A DNA stretch of 64,000 nt, taken from Toxonevra muliebris (Eukaryota > Arthropoda > Insecta > Diptera > Pallopteridae). The stretch lies in assembly GCA_963691655.1 (NCBI GenBank), contig OY829326.1:37847989-37911988 (forward strand), written 5' to 3'. This document shows, in pieces, positions 33,701 through 46,629 of the stretch. The notes below the pieces were generated by a model. That model ran no database searches. It was not told the origin of the DNA and saw nothing but the letters and a program-made list of their open reading frames with translations. Each line of letters opens with the position of its first letter. The stretch's first letter is position 1. Both the position numbers and the translations under genes were made by a program.

Positions 33701-34063
33701 TGCAAAAATTTTTATAACCACAAACTCATTCATTATGTTTTAATTTATTTCATTAGCTTTAACCTCTATTCCTAGCAACAACTACAAACTATATGCATGT
33801 AAATCTTTTAAATCGCCTTGTACCAATATTTTACACTTTCTCAACAATGTGTCCTCTATGTCGTTTATTGCCACTTGCTTCTTGTAAATATCCTTCAAAT
33901 GATTGATGACTTGCAAACAAAAATTCAAACTATCAAGCAAACAAAATACAATTAAAAATTTTTATAAAATATGAATGAACTCATACCATTGTTTCTGCAG
34001 TTAATTTAAAATGTACTACTGATTTTGCAAAATATTCACGCAGCCAGTCTTAGGAGTAAATCT
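30720..34063. other. AT-rich intronic or intergenic stretch
   Basis: No gene is supported. Text such as gaatatctcgaaaactatgacatat near 32320 resembles repeat sequence. The stretch includes the T/G homopolymer listed at 32475. Apparent exon-like frames at 33790-34048 fail a phase check and are listed as rejected. Confidence 0.35.
32475..32503. repeat. T11/G18 homopolymer junction
   Basis: Eleven T followed by eighteen G with no interruption. Long G runs are rare in such AT-rich DNA; assembly error in run length is possible. Confidence 0.8.
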
Positions 34064-34654
34064 ATTAAGGGGGAAGGCCACGATGTCGGCTGGAAAAATG
34101 AGTGGTTTTCGGGAATTTTTTCGATCTGTCAAATAAAGGAATATGAGGATAAGTGCACTTCCAACAATATTTCAATAAATTTTTATTAAAAAATATTGAA
34201 TTGTTTTGAAGATATGAGCGTTGCCGTGGAGCCCGAAAAAAATTTGCCCCTCCATGGTCGCGTTGATTTTTCAAGAACAGATTTTTAGAAAAAAAAAATT
34301 TTTAGTTTTTAATAATCTATATGAGTATAATTCTCGTGGTACGTAGCGTTTTTTTGTCATGTTTTCGACCCTTTTTTTTTTTGTTTCAAAAGAGCTTAAA
34401 AAATAGTAAAAATTTAAAATTGGAAAATCGACTACGCTTAACGATAGTCACTGCAAAGACGAACAAAACGAAAATTGGAAAACAGTCGTTTCGAGAAAAA
34501 CGCGGTTAAAGTTTTCAGTCTACTTGCTATCACTAAAATAGCTGTAACTCAGGCAATTTTTGGAATTTCGACTTGAAATTTTGTACACATATTTTTGAAT
34601 ATATAAACTTTAATTTAACTTTGTGACTCGTGACAGTGGCTTTCCCCCTTAATA
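34064..34654. repeat. 591-bp inverted-repeat element, TTAAGGGGG ends
   Basis: The left end attaagggggaaggccac (34064-34081) is matched in reverse complement by gtggctttcccccttaata (34636-34654). TTAA sits at both borders, the target duplicated by piggyBac-type elements. The interior has no coding frame; it contains text such as gctgtaactcaggcaatttt and cgagaaaaacgcggttaaag, similar to widespread arthropod non-coding repeats I recall. It is best read as a non-autonomous piggyBac-like MITE. Confidence 0.7.
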
Positions 34655-35415
34655 ATTGTATTATTGAAAAATATAATTCTTATGAAACCTTAGTTTCATT
34701 GTAATGCTAATGCTTGTCCAATTTTATTATCATAAACTCAATGCTATTTTCTACGTAATTGAAATGTATGTATCAGTTACAGTTACTTTCCCTCTTCCCT
34801 TTTATTATTAAAACAACACAATGTCTTGCTTGACCTTGGCTTGCATTCATGGGGTTGTTCGCCCTTCCAGTGTTGATAAAATACAAAAGAAATGGCTCAA
34901 TATTATTTTACCACAATTTATCGAGAATAAATATTATCCCAATTAAAAAAAAAATATTTACAAAAGCTTGTAACTACTTGCTTGGATTTGAGTGCTGTAG
35001 TGGGAAAAAACAATATTCAATTAAAAATTGTTATTGTTGTAGCAGCTAAATGTTCTTAAATGTATTAATTGTTTTTGTCGCTGGGTTGGTTGTCGGCATC
35101 TGACTCGATTTTAAAGCCCAATAATCTAGCAATATCTGTTGGATATGTCCAAAGTTGTACTCTCCGCATTTAGGCAAAACTACTTGACCGGAATTTTTCA
35201 AGCCAACAATTTGATCATCGATGACGTAATTGAATTGATATCGCTAGATGTTGGGCCATATGAAAATAAGAGTTTCATGGGCACTGTTTTTTCCTTACTT
35301 CTTTTTGAAGACATTTTTGAGCACATTCTTATATATGTGATGAAGGCATTCAGACACGCGCGCTATGTTTGAAAAAATAATTCATAAAAAATTCCTACGC
35401 AAAATGGAGGGAGCT
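34655..35415. other. Spacer between two inverted-repeat elements
   Basis: No recognised gene. A minus-strand frame across about 35240-35050 (VIDDQIVGLKNSGQVVLPKC and onward) and the plus-strand frame 35139-35372 are both open; neither matches a family I know and no splice context supports them. Confidence 0.3.
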
Positions 35416-35888
35416 GAGATGGGCGTGTGACATGAATTTTACGTGACATGCGTGAATACGCACGCACGTGACATAATTTCCACGTTAGAATGATTTGATT
35501 TCCATTATTCTTACATGAACATGCGTGAGAGTGTCACAATTCCGTTGTGAAAATGCGTGAGTATAAGTTACTTTTGATGGTTAAAAACGCGAATACTCAG
35601 AGAAAAATTAAAAAAAAAACATGTACATACTTAGTTTAAAAGTGCATTATTTATATATGATACATATTATTTATATAAACATTTTATTTTTTATTTACAT
35701 AAAGAAAAATTTAACAATGAAGAGGCTGCGTGCATGACCATGCGTTAAATTTTTTGGAAAATTTTCAATGTGCGTAAACTTTTTTTTTTTTTCGAAAAGT
35801 GCCAACGTGCCTGAACATGCGTGAGTAGTATTTTGAAAGCCATGAGTGTGCGTGAGTGTGAGTCAAAAGGTAGTCACGCGCCCATCTC
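35416..35888. repeat. 473-bp inverted-repeat element with internal TGCGTGA repeats
   Basis: The ends gagatgggcgtgtgac (35416-35431) and gtcacgcgcccatctc (35873-35888) are inverted repeats differing at one base. The interior repeats catgcgtga, gtgcgtgag and cacgtgac many times, in both orientations, near each end. The AGAGATGGGC-type terminus resembles short hAT elements. No 8-bp duplication is clear. No coding capacity. Confidence 0.7.
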
Positions 35889-38800
35889 TAAAAAAAACCC
35901 AAAATTTCAATAAAATTTCCTTTGTTAAACTGTAACCAATTTTTGGGTGCATCAATTATTTTCAGATAGGTTTAGCATTTTTTGAGTCCGGCGATCATTA
36001 ATATCAAGAGATGCTACAAAAGTGATCAGGCTAATGTGCATGCAAAAATAAACTAAAAGTATCTATACATTTATTAGTGTAAATACAATTTTATTCCAGA
36101 AGTGCTACACTATCATATTATATATAAATTTAAAGAGCTTGACGAGTAGGTTAGCCAAAAACTATCAGATTTAAAATCGGTTTAGCCAATTCCAAAATAT
36201 TAACGTCGGAAATTCTTTAAAATTCACTCATTGAACAAAGCATTGCATTCATCGTTGTAAAAATCATTGTTTAAGCGGGAGTAAATAACAAATGGGAGAG
36301 AGAGAAGACATGAGTAACGGCATTTCTCAGAATTATCTAACGAATTATCTGCATACACAAATAAAAAACAAACACCAACGAGTAGTTTGGTTCTCTTTTG
36401 ATATTTGTTTTTTCATAAAGAGATTTCTTGAACAGAAATAGCCCCAGTTTCTGGGGCCTTACCGACTAGTTTTTTTAATTCCTATTTGTAATTTGATAGA
36501 AAATATATTCTGCAAGTGGTATAAGAAATTTCCATATGGGTTTCAAATACTGCTTCTGGAAGCGCATTTCGTAATCTCAAATTCAGAAAGAAATACTGAA
36601 GCAGAACGATATAAACGACAAATTGTGGAATGTAATTTTATAAAAATACAACAATTTGACGGATAAGTCCGATATTTTAATTTGATTTGTTCATAACAAC
36701 TGCATACATACCTACATAAATACAAACATATTATAGTTGATACAAATAAAAACATTCAAGTTAAGAATACAAATTCAATTCAACTCGAAAATTGAAATCC
36801 CTCAACAATTCTGCATTATTAAATGAAATGTGTACACTACTTACTTCCTTGGCATAGTAAATATTTTCCAAAAATAACGTCAATGTGTATAAACAAAGAA
36901 AAGTGTTGACGCAATTGGTGAAATTATTGATGGAAAAACGTAATCGTAAATACAAAACTTCTCACAAAAACAGCAATAACAACCCAAAACAAAAATAAAA
37001 AACATTTTACTTAGTGCAATAATTGTATAAATGTGCAAAAGAAAGAAAAAAGGGAAATTATATAAAATTGAAAATATGATATGAAAATGAAAATGCCACA
37101 ATGTATTAGTCACGTAGTCGCGGCAGCCGACTGGTGTAGTATGATGATATGGTGTTTTTGTTGGTGTTTTCATTGAGCCATGAACAAATACGGTGCGATA
37201 TTTTGGGCCAAGACGAAAGAAATAAAGAAATTAAATAAAATTAACAACAAAAATTGCATTCGGAACTCAATACCACTACCAACAAAAGCAACGGCAGTCA
37301 TAATTTTAACGAGCTGGCAAAAAGCAAAACAAACAATAAAAAAAAAAAAAATAATTAAAATGTTATAAGACCGAAAAAATTGAAAAATGTTCCTTTTTCC
37401 ATAATTCATATACACATCCACATATTTATATGTTGAACAAATAGTGATCCCGCCCGTTCGACCGCCTCCTCTTTAGCATATTCTTTTACTCTTCCATTCT
37501 CTACCCTGACATTTTCCTTAATTTTTAACAAATTTGCCTCATTTGGCATTTATCCAAAAGCAAAAACAATAAATGCACAAAAACGCTGTTTCTCTGTTTT
37601 GGTGATTCGTGTTGGTGCCGCTGCTGCTGGTTTTGGGCGCTCTTTGCTCTCTATCCGCCTTTCCATGCTTTGGTGCTCAGCACTTTTTGTTTCTTTGTAC
37701 TTTTATTTTTATTTATTTATTTTTTATTTTGTGTTTTTGATTTTCTCACGCTTTTGTCTACTGAGCGTGTATGTGTGTTTGTATGTGTGTGTGTGTGTGA
37801 TGAATGCCGGCAACAGCATTTCGCAGTCTATTTTGGCAATGGCATTTTATTTAAACCATATTTTTCTGCTGCCTACCACCCGCTTGTCTGTCCTTGTTTC
37901 TTGTTGTTGTTGTTGCAATCTCCTTAGTACATATTCTTATTTTGTTGTTTTTATATTTTGTTTTTCTTCACAGAGCAATAGCACACAGCAATAGCAACTA
38001 GTACATTGGCAACGTGGGTGTCTGTATGTCGCTCGCGTAAAAGATTTTTAGTTTGTCTCACTCGCATTTTCTTCTTCCTTTAATGTTATTTCCTCTTATA
38101 TAAAATGAGAAATTTCCCTTTTGACAGAAAATATTACAAAATTCATTATTGCTGTTTACTACGCGTATGCACTGCCGCCGACGAATGCGAAATGCAATAC
38201 ACGTACCACGTACGTAATTTGTAAAATGCCCAGCTTCAACATCAACATAAGGACAAGTGCATATGCCGGCGGTGGGTGGGTGGTGTGCAGGGGGTGATGG
38301 CCGCATTAATTAGTTTTCATTCGTTTGCTCGCTTGCTTGGTCGCTCTTTTGGATAAATGCACATGAAATAATCTTTTAAGTATGAGACTTCCTGTAAATG
38401 ACATTTATTTTCATTTAATTTCTTTATTTTTCACAAAATTTATGTTGTCAGTTAAACAACAACTTATTTAAGAACGTAAAGCATCAACTTTACTGTTGAT
38501 TTTAGGCATAAACAACAGTATAAACGAATGTAGATTCAATCGTAAAGTATGTCAAGTGCTGCTTTAAAAATTAAATTCTATCCATTTGAATGAAATATAC
38601 ATACATATTTTTATCCTTCTTGGCTTCTATTTTTAACTTCGAAATAGTGAGGATTGAAATATTTTGTTAATAATTGTTATAGTATCTTCTTCTACTATAT
38701 AAAATTGAATGCAATACATTTGTGCTTTATACGCGACCAGTACTTTAGTACAAGAATGTTAATTGACTATGTCATGCCACAGAAAAACCTGCCTTACTTT

Positions 38801-41466
38801 TGTATACATTCTCGGATACAAAGCTCTGTAGAATAGACCTGTGCTGCAAATATGAAGCGAATTTTTTTACATTGCTTAAGAAAATCATTTTACTTCACTG
38901 TTAGGATTCGGCATAAGACTTTAGGCTCCTTTCAACTGTTTACAAATATACCCTGCACAATATCAAGAACAGCACTATGTACTCATAGTGAATACCAGAA
39001 GACCACCTATAATACTAAAGATATAGTCAGCATACAACTTAATAAAAAATAAAAGCTGAACAGGATGTGAAATACTGTTGCTGGTACTTAAGTGTCAGAA
39101 AAAAATAGTGAGCTCTCTAATCATAACTCTATTGCATATGCTGTTGCAGTTGCAATGACCCGAGGAAAAGAAAAACTCCTATCTAACCGAATCAAGAATC
39201 CCTAAACTGACTTAATCTTTCTGGGATAGGTTAGCCCCAGCACATTACTATGGGCTAGGATTTGCTCTCAATTGTGTTCAAAAATGCCGGAATTGAAAAG
39301 AAATTATCCCGAGATTCGTATTAATTAGCTCCTTTAATTCGAATGACATAATAAATAAGATTTTAGACGATCCAATTGAAACGTATTTTAATGTGTATGT
39401 CAATCTATTGAGTGTTTTAAGCTTGCCAGTATTCGTAGCTCACCATGCACTGCATAAACTAACTTCATCTCAGAAATTAAAAATATGAAGTTAGCGAATT
39501 CTGCTAGAACGCCGACAATATAATTTTCGTTTCGTGTCAAGAAAGTTAATCACCCTTGGGACATATCGATTAAGATTCTACTGTACATCTATAATAAGAA
39601 GAGCACGATATCCGTTTAAACAAGGCATATTTAATAGTGTGAAGTCATCTTAGGGGAAAAAAGTTATAATGTGGATGTGAATTCCTTGTGAGAAATTAAA
39701 TTTTGACAATAAACTTTTGTTTATTTATATTTTGGACTACTTTGACCCTACAACATTTGGCATTTGAAATAAAAAGTAAGAGGTCTCCGATTATCAGGTC
39801 TTTTTATCCTCAAGATTCGCTATTTGTTTAGTATTTTCTTATATCAAATATCTATCCCCATACCTTTCATTTTAGAAACAGACCATGAAACTCTTATAAT
39901 TTTTATCAAAAAGTCTTCAAAATAAATGTTTTTATAAAGTTTTATTTCATAACTTTCAATAAATTTTATTTTAAGAATCAAAATAAAAAATAAATAAATA
40001 GAGATAAGTTTGTAAGAATGTTTTAATATTTTTATTTCTAAAAATCTTTGAAGACTATTACTTTTTCTTTTCTTATTTCTACTACTATTTTCTACTACCT
40101 TTTCTATTACTATTTTCCTGTGTAGTTTTACTAATTTCAATTTTAATGAGCGTATGGGTAGGAAAACTGGTTAAAAAGTGGAATAAAATATTAAAATAAA
40201 AAGTAGTACAATATTGTAATAGAATAAGTAGTAGTAAAAGTAGTTGAAGAAGTAGCAAAATAATGATCAAAACTTAGTAGTAGCCAATGAAATAGAAAGT
40301 AGTAGAAAATGTAGTAGTAATATAATTTATTATTACTAGTATAATTTATTATTACAAGTAAGTTGACATTTTTTTTGTTTTGGTCGACCTCCTGTGTTAA
40401 TTCTTGGATAAAAATTCTACTTTCAAAATGTGTAGCACAACAAATCAACTGTATTTTATTTTTAAAAAATAACTAAATAACTAAGAGTATGTAAAACTAG
40501 CTAACTACTAATATCCGTAGTACTTATGCTAATCTTGGCAGTTACGTAAGTATTCATGTACAAAATAAAGGACAAAAACTATCTGGGCCGTAACTACTCA
40601 AGTAAAACTTTTGTCTGCGGCGCATTGTTTCACGTTTGTCAGCATAAATTGTGGTGTGCTTAGACTAAACAAATTTTGTATCCTTAAGAATGAAGCGAAT
40701 GTAAAACAAAAAACATTCTTCAGCATTTCTTGGCAGGCATGCAAGTCAAGGCAAGCAAGGATACGATATTATTCGATGTCGCAGCGTACATTATTTTTAT
40801 TTCTTCCGTTTTTTACTGGTGGCATTTATTCGTCAGTGCGGCACCATCAAGAATAGTGTAACATAGTGTTTGAATGTTGATCAGATGAAAGAGTAAAAAT
40901 CGCAGAGCATTTTTAATGTAGTCTCTAAGCGATGTAGGCAGGTAAAGGAGGAAGGAGTAAAATGAATTTTTGCTTTGCTGCATTTTAGTAGTATCTTTTA
41001 ATTTTTGTGGTCATTGTCGCAAAATGTAAATGCACTCAGCCTTTGGCATTGAATTTAAAAATTCACTTGACTTTAGGGACTTTGAGAGGTGGGGGCGTGT
41101 GTACTTTTCAAAGTCTCTTTTAATTTGCTGAAATGGAAGAAAATTTTCCTATGTGCATAAAGCCAAAGAAACAATTTTAATTTTATATTTGTTTATGATT
41201 TTGCATATTTAATAATGCCCCATGTAATTTGTTTAGGAATCGTGAATAGCTTAAAATAGAATCCATTTTATTATTACCATCATTATCATCATCACCATGT
41301 GGTACCAATTATAATTTTGGGTGGAATTTGGGCAATAATCCAAATACAAATTCAGTGCGACATTTTTAAGCGTTTCTATAAATTAAAAAAATTCCATAAA
41401 AAAAAAAACAAAAAAAAAATAGAATTTATTATTAATTTTGTTTCTATTTTGTATTTCGCATTACAG
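35889..41466. other. AT-rich stretch upstream of Usp47, probably intron
   Basis: No gene is supported. Notable pieces: a perfect 7-bp stem with TTT loop (gccccagtttctggggc, near 36443); a GT run near 37780-37798; a very good plus-strand acceptor (gtttttcttcacag, near 37972) without a clear coding frame after it, possibly an alternative leader exon; GC-richer patches at 37600-37690 and 38150-38290; and imperfect agtagta repeats near 40200-40340. Confidence 0.35.
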
Positions 41467-41486
41467 AGTATACTGATTTTTACGAC

Positions 41487-44400
41487 ATGGTCCAGCTAGA
41501 TCAAGAAAACTCGACACAGTGTGCTGTCTACGATCAAACGCCGGGCTCAGAGCAAAAGAAAATCAACATAATCGTCCGTCCCGCTTCTACTGTTGGCAAA
41601 GTGATTGCGGATATTACAACACAATATCATTATGATTCATTTGATCTTGTCCTGCAGCCGATGGCCAAAGGAGTAGATTTGGTGGGTTGTGTGAGAAATA
41701 TGTGCAATAACAATGGCTTATCATGTTTTTCTCTTTAGGTTTACCTCAACGATCGTCAAACAGCCCGCATCTACGAAGTGCCCGGATTTCATCCTCAAAT
41801 GAAAAATACTTTAATACTTTTGCCAGCTGGTGAATGGGATGACAATGTGAAAAAACGTTACGATCTTTCAATGTCGCCACTATTAAAAAGCCCTACAACG
41901 AAGAGCAGCAAAATCAATGCCACCAGCAAAACAAATGCTACCAGCAAAACCAATACCACAAGCAACACCAACAACAGCAAGCTGAGCAAAAGCACAAAGG
42001 CCAAGAAGAACAATTGCACTGATAATAGCAACATTAACGTTATCAACAATAACAATAATGCTCTTAATATTGTAGCAAACGACAAAATGATTATCACTGA
42101 CGAGAGTTGTTTTGTCAGCAGTGGCGATGGCGTTGTCACCGCTAGTGGCCTTCTCACACCACCTGCAGAGTCTGAGCAAATAGCTCCAGTTACTAACACC
42201 TCAGCTACACATTCACTCAATCTGAGTCCTATGTCCGATCCTGATCTTCTATCCGATGACGATTTGGCGCTTGGCGCTTCTGCAAGTCCTACGGAAATAG
42301 AACCTATGAATGGTGGCGGCGTACTTGCTTTAGCGCATACTTCACCAACAAATTCGAGTGTTAAGTTTGGACCGATGACCGAAGAAGAATTATATCTCCA
42401 AGTTTCACCAAAAATGTCAACAGATCATAGTGAACCAATGTATTCCATGTTGGAAAGTAATCAGTATGCATTACCTTTGTCGTCATCGTCTACAACAATA
42501 ACAACAACGAGTTCTGCAAATGGTTATGTGGGCCTAGTGAATCAGGCGATGACTTGCTATTTGAACAGTTTGCTGCAAGCCTTGTATATGACGCCCGAAT
42601 TCCGCAATGCACTGTATACATGGGAATTCGATAATGATAATGAAGCAAAAAGTATTCCATATCAGCTGCAGAAACTATTTCTAAATTTGCAGGTGAGTTA
42701 GAAGGGTCCTTATAGATCATTCGTTTATTTAATTTGAATCATTTGATTGTAACTAGTAATAATCTTTAGAGTCTTTAAAGCTCTAGTTTTAAAATTTATT
42801 CTAACATTTTTGATTTGTTTTTTTTTTTGTCAGACATCAAAAAAGTCCGCAGTCGAGACAACCGATTTAACGCGCAGCTTTGGGTGGGATTCCACGGAGG
42901 CGTGGCAGCAACATGACATCCAGGAGCTATGTCGTGTTATGTTCGATGCGCTCGAACACAAATTCAAAAACACAAAGCAAATGAATCTGATTTCAAGTTT
43001 GTATGAAGGAAAGATGCTCGACTACGTCAAATGCCTCGAATGCAACACAGAGAAGACACGAGCCGATACTTTCCTCGATATACCGCTGCCGGTGCGTCCA
43101 TTCGGCAGCACTGAGGCATATGGCAGCATTGAAGAGGCACTGCTCGCCTTTGTGCAACCAGAGACACTTGATGGCAACAATCAATATTTTTGCGAGAAAT
43201 GCAATAAAAAATGTGACGCTCACAAAGGTTTGAAGTTCAAGAATTTCCCATATGTATTGACGCTACATTTGAAGCGATTTGATTTTGATTATCAGACCAT
43301 GCATCGGATTAAATTAAATGACAAGTAAGTGAAATGAGAGTATCGAAATAGATTTCTTGTAACACTGTTTGTTTTTTTCTCTCTTTAATTTCTTCAGAGT
43401 CACCTTCCCTCAAACATTAAACTTGAACGCTTTTGTCAACGGTTCCACGAATAATGCCACCGCAACATCAAATGGTTTCGTGCTGAATGGCGCCACCAGC
43501 ACAACCGACGATTGCAGCACCACTGACAGTGGCACCGCCATGGAAGAGGATAACTGCAGCAGCGGTATCGCTACCACTGCCAGCTCAAGTCAGCACGAAA
43601 ACGACATGAATGATGACGATGAAGGCATCGATATTTACAGCGTGGAGCAACGCTTGAAGCATGAATCTGGTCCATATTTATATGAATTGTTTGCGATTAT
43701 GATACATGCGGGCAGCGCTGCTGGTGGCCATTATTATGCCTATATTAAGGAGTTTGATAATAATGAGTGGTTCTGTTTCAACGATCAATCAGTGTCATCG
43801 GTAGGTGTTGTGCGGCGTGCATTGTAGCACATTATACAGATTTATTTCTCACCCTCACTTCTTCCATGTAGATTACACTAGAAGACATTCACAGGTCATT
43901 CGGTGGTGGTTCATCCAAAGCCTACTACTCCAGCCTTTGTACTTCCAGTACGAATGCCTATATGCTAATGTATCGTCAAATCGATACTAAACGCAATGAA
44001 CGTGCCATGAAAGTGCCCGACTTCCCGCAACACATCAACACATTGCTGCCAAAAATTCATGCAGAGGAAGAGACACGAGCCACACGCAGCAGCGGGCGAC
44101 ACAGCAATGTCTCCTCTGAGCTTTCGCTCCAAGAGGTATACAAGCCACGTGTATATTTCTACAATCCCGAACTTAAGAAACTGAAAGTTACGCGAGTTTA
44201 TTGCTCGCGTAGTTTTGATGTGAACTCAGTGCTGGACTCCGCCTATCAACTGTTAAACGTAGACAAATTTGCGCCCCTCAAGCGCTGTCGTCTTGTTGGT
44301 TATGACCAATCATCAGAAGAGATTATGCAGTCCTTCGAGAATATTAGCGATCCGTCATTGACGGAAATACGCAACTCGTGCGATTGCACACTCGACTTTC

Positions 44401-46629
44401 TGCTTGAATGCTGGGACGACGGACAAGAGCTCGAGACGTATAAAACTGGCGGTACCACATGGTATGTCTACTTTGTTAAATTGAGAACAATGGAAATGGA
44501 TGGACCGTATTTGGTGCATTCATCCGCGAATGAATGCAATACAGTGCTGCAGCATTCAATAGCGGTGCGATTGAATTTGATAGAGAATGAAATGCTGCTA
44601 GCATCACTACCCAATAAAAATGTGTTTGTAGCGCACGAACCTACGCCAACCAAAGAGGCACAGGAACATCTACAGACTGTGGCGAAGGCACAATTCCGAC
44701 ATCTAACATATTTCTATCTGAATGTGCCCAGCACAGATGCCAGCACTTTGGAGATTATAGGAGTTCCTGCGTACGAAACACAACCGCCTGCGATTGAAGT
44801 CAGTGCAGATGTCGTTGATGCAGTACTCATGAATGGTGGTGCTTCACCACATATAACCAACAGCACCAATGCAATTGGTGACTCAAGCATCATCGCCAAC
44901 AGCACTACAACGCACAATGGCTGTCTCAGCGCTAACGACTACCCGCGTCGTGAATCACCACTGCCACCCGCCACTGGACACGAATCGAATTCAGAAGACA
45001 GCAGCCTCAGCGATGGTGATCGGACGCTCGTCGAATCGATACCAAATCGTGGTGGCGGCGACAGTCAAATATCATCCAGTAGCCATTCACCGCAGCTTTC
45101 AAGTCCCGAAGAAGAAGCCACACATGACTCGCTCAATCGCCTGCACGCTTTCTTCAACGGCTCATCATCTGCACAACATAGCGGAGACATCAGCACACCG
45201 CAATTCTTCTATTCGATCAGGATCGATACTGTCGATAGTAGCAGCACCAGCAGTCATCATATCAGCAATGCCAGTGATTCAACGAATGATTTAGCGCGAA
45301 AACCTACACACGCATACAAAATAATCATGAGCAATCACATGAAAGCTAATCTATTCTTACGGCACATCGAGTCGCTCATTCGTGTGCCGCTTACTTACTT
45401 TAAGATACAACGTAAATACGATCCAATTTCATCATCGGGTTTGGTCTACATTACCGACGGCGAGACACTTCACATCGAGCTGGGCAAAGAACTGCAACCA
45501 GATGAGCACAAAGCAAAGATATTCTTTATGCGGCTCTCCGAACTGGACAATGATACCGGCAAGCTGCCGTGCGTCTGCGAGTGGTTCTATACTGCGTCGA
45601 TGACAGTGGCTGAGAGCAAGAAGGAACTTATAGCAAAATTGTACCGTATCGATGCCAAATACAAAACGCTTACGCTGGAGAATTGCCGCTTGTGGCTCAA
45701 GGGCGGTCGCAGTCCAATTAAGATACTCAACGACGACGAGACACTGAGCAATGACATGCGCACTTCAATAGCATCAGAGGTGAGTAGGTAAACTAAAATC
45801 ATTAAATATTACTTCTAATTCTTTAAATGATTTGTAGTTCCTAGTGCAAGAGTGCGAAGATGGCGTGAAACCACAAACCAACGAGGACAGTTTAACTATT
45901 TTTGTGAGACGATGGTATACAGATCAATTGAAATTCGATAAATTCCAAGAAATCACTTTGGAAAGTAAGTGAAATCATAATCGCGATGAATGGAAAGAGA
46001 TTTTTTTATTTGAATTTTCAAACTTCATTTATTTGCAGAGGACAGCGAAATCAGAGATGAACTAGCAAAAATAACTGATATACCAAAAAAACATATTGCT
46101 TATAGCAAGGTAAGTATATTGCATTTGCAAATTTTAGCAGATGTGGACGAATCTCATGTTCCAGCAGGGTAAACCTAAATTAATTTTCTTTTTCTTTGTG
46201 CCACAGATTAATGGCTCCTTCCCATGCACAAATATGTCATTACTGAGTATAAACAATTCGGTGAGTTGGTTCTCAATACCGGCTACATTGGACAACTATC
46301 CGCTGGCGTCAACGGTCAGTGGGAGTGTTTATTTTTACAAGTAAGTCAAAGCAGCACATCCAATAAAAAGGAAAGCAACATAAATACATTATTATGTTTT
46401 ATAATTCTTTTTTAACAGAGATGTCTCTAAAGGACCCAAAGAACTGACAACTGAAGAGCATCGCGAGTTGAGCGCTAAAGAGAAGGCGCGACTGGATCGC
46501 TTGGGTTGCTTGTCAACATCATTCTATTCGCCGCGACGTGAGCGTGCTTTAAAAATTCACCTTGATGTGACGACACCACCGACGACCGCCTCCTCAACGC
46601 CAATGGATGCCAAGACAATGGAAAATTAA
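41487..46629 (+). CDS. Usp47: USP47-type ubiquitin carboxyl-terminal hydrolase, nine coding exons
   Basis: Splice sites join nine exons in phase: 41487-41681, 41739-42692, 42834-43324, 43398-43800, 43872-45779, 45838-45964, 46039-46109, 46207-46340 and 46419-46629, giving 1497 residues. An acceptor at 41466 leaves a 20-nt leader before the ATG (MVQLDQENS). The N-terminus is ubiquitin-like, followed by a Ser/Thr/Asn linker. The catalytic core has a Cys box ([20 protein letters not shown], Cys338), two zinc-finger CxxC pairs (C450/C453, C503/C506) and a His box ([11 protein letters not shown], His658; Asn/Asp in FNDQSV). An acidic insert of about 85 residues splits the core before the His box. 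The long C-terminal half fits the ubiquitin-like repeats of USP47, ending near [15 protein letters not shown]. It removes ubiquitin from substrates; known roles include DNA polymerase beta and, in flies, MAPK stability. All catalytic residues are present. Gene neighbours support orthology with fly Usp47 (64E). Confidence 0.95.

Noticed and set aside
33789..34048. Two minus-strand exon-like frames (LREYFAKSVVHFKLTAETM, then VINHLKDIYKKQ and onward).
   Set aside because: The first would end in phase 0 at its donor, but the second needs one base from the previous exon to avoid an immediate stop, and its acceptor (TTTGCAAG) is poor. A different frame of the second segment is also open.
36443..36459. 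Small perfect hairpin (GCCCCAG/CTGGGGC).
   Set aside because: Only 7 bp with a 3-nt loop, in intergenic or intronic DNA with no following T-run or gene end to make it meaningful.
41858..42220. Leu/Val-rich minus-strand frame of 120 codons.
   Set aside because: Antisense shadow of the low-complexity Asn/Thr/Ser linker of USP47.
44869..45294. 141-codon plus-strand frame.
   Set aside because: Out-of-frame shadow of the large USP47 exon.
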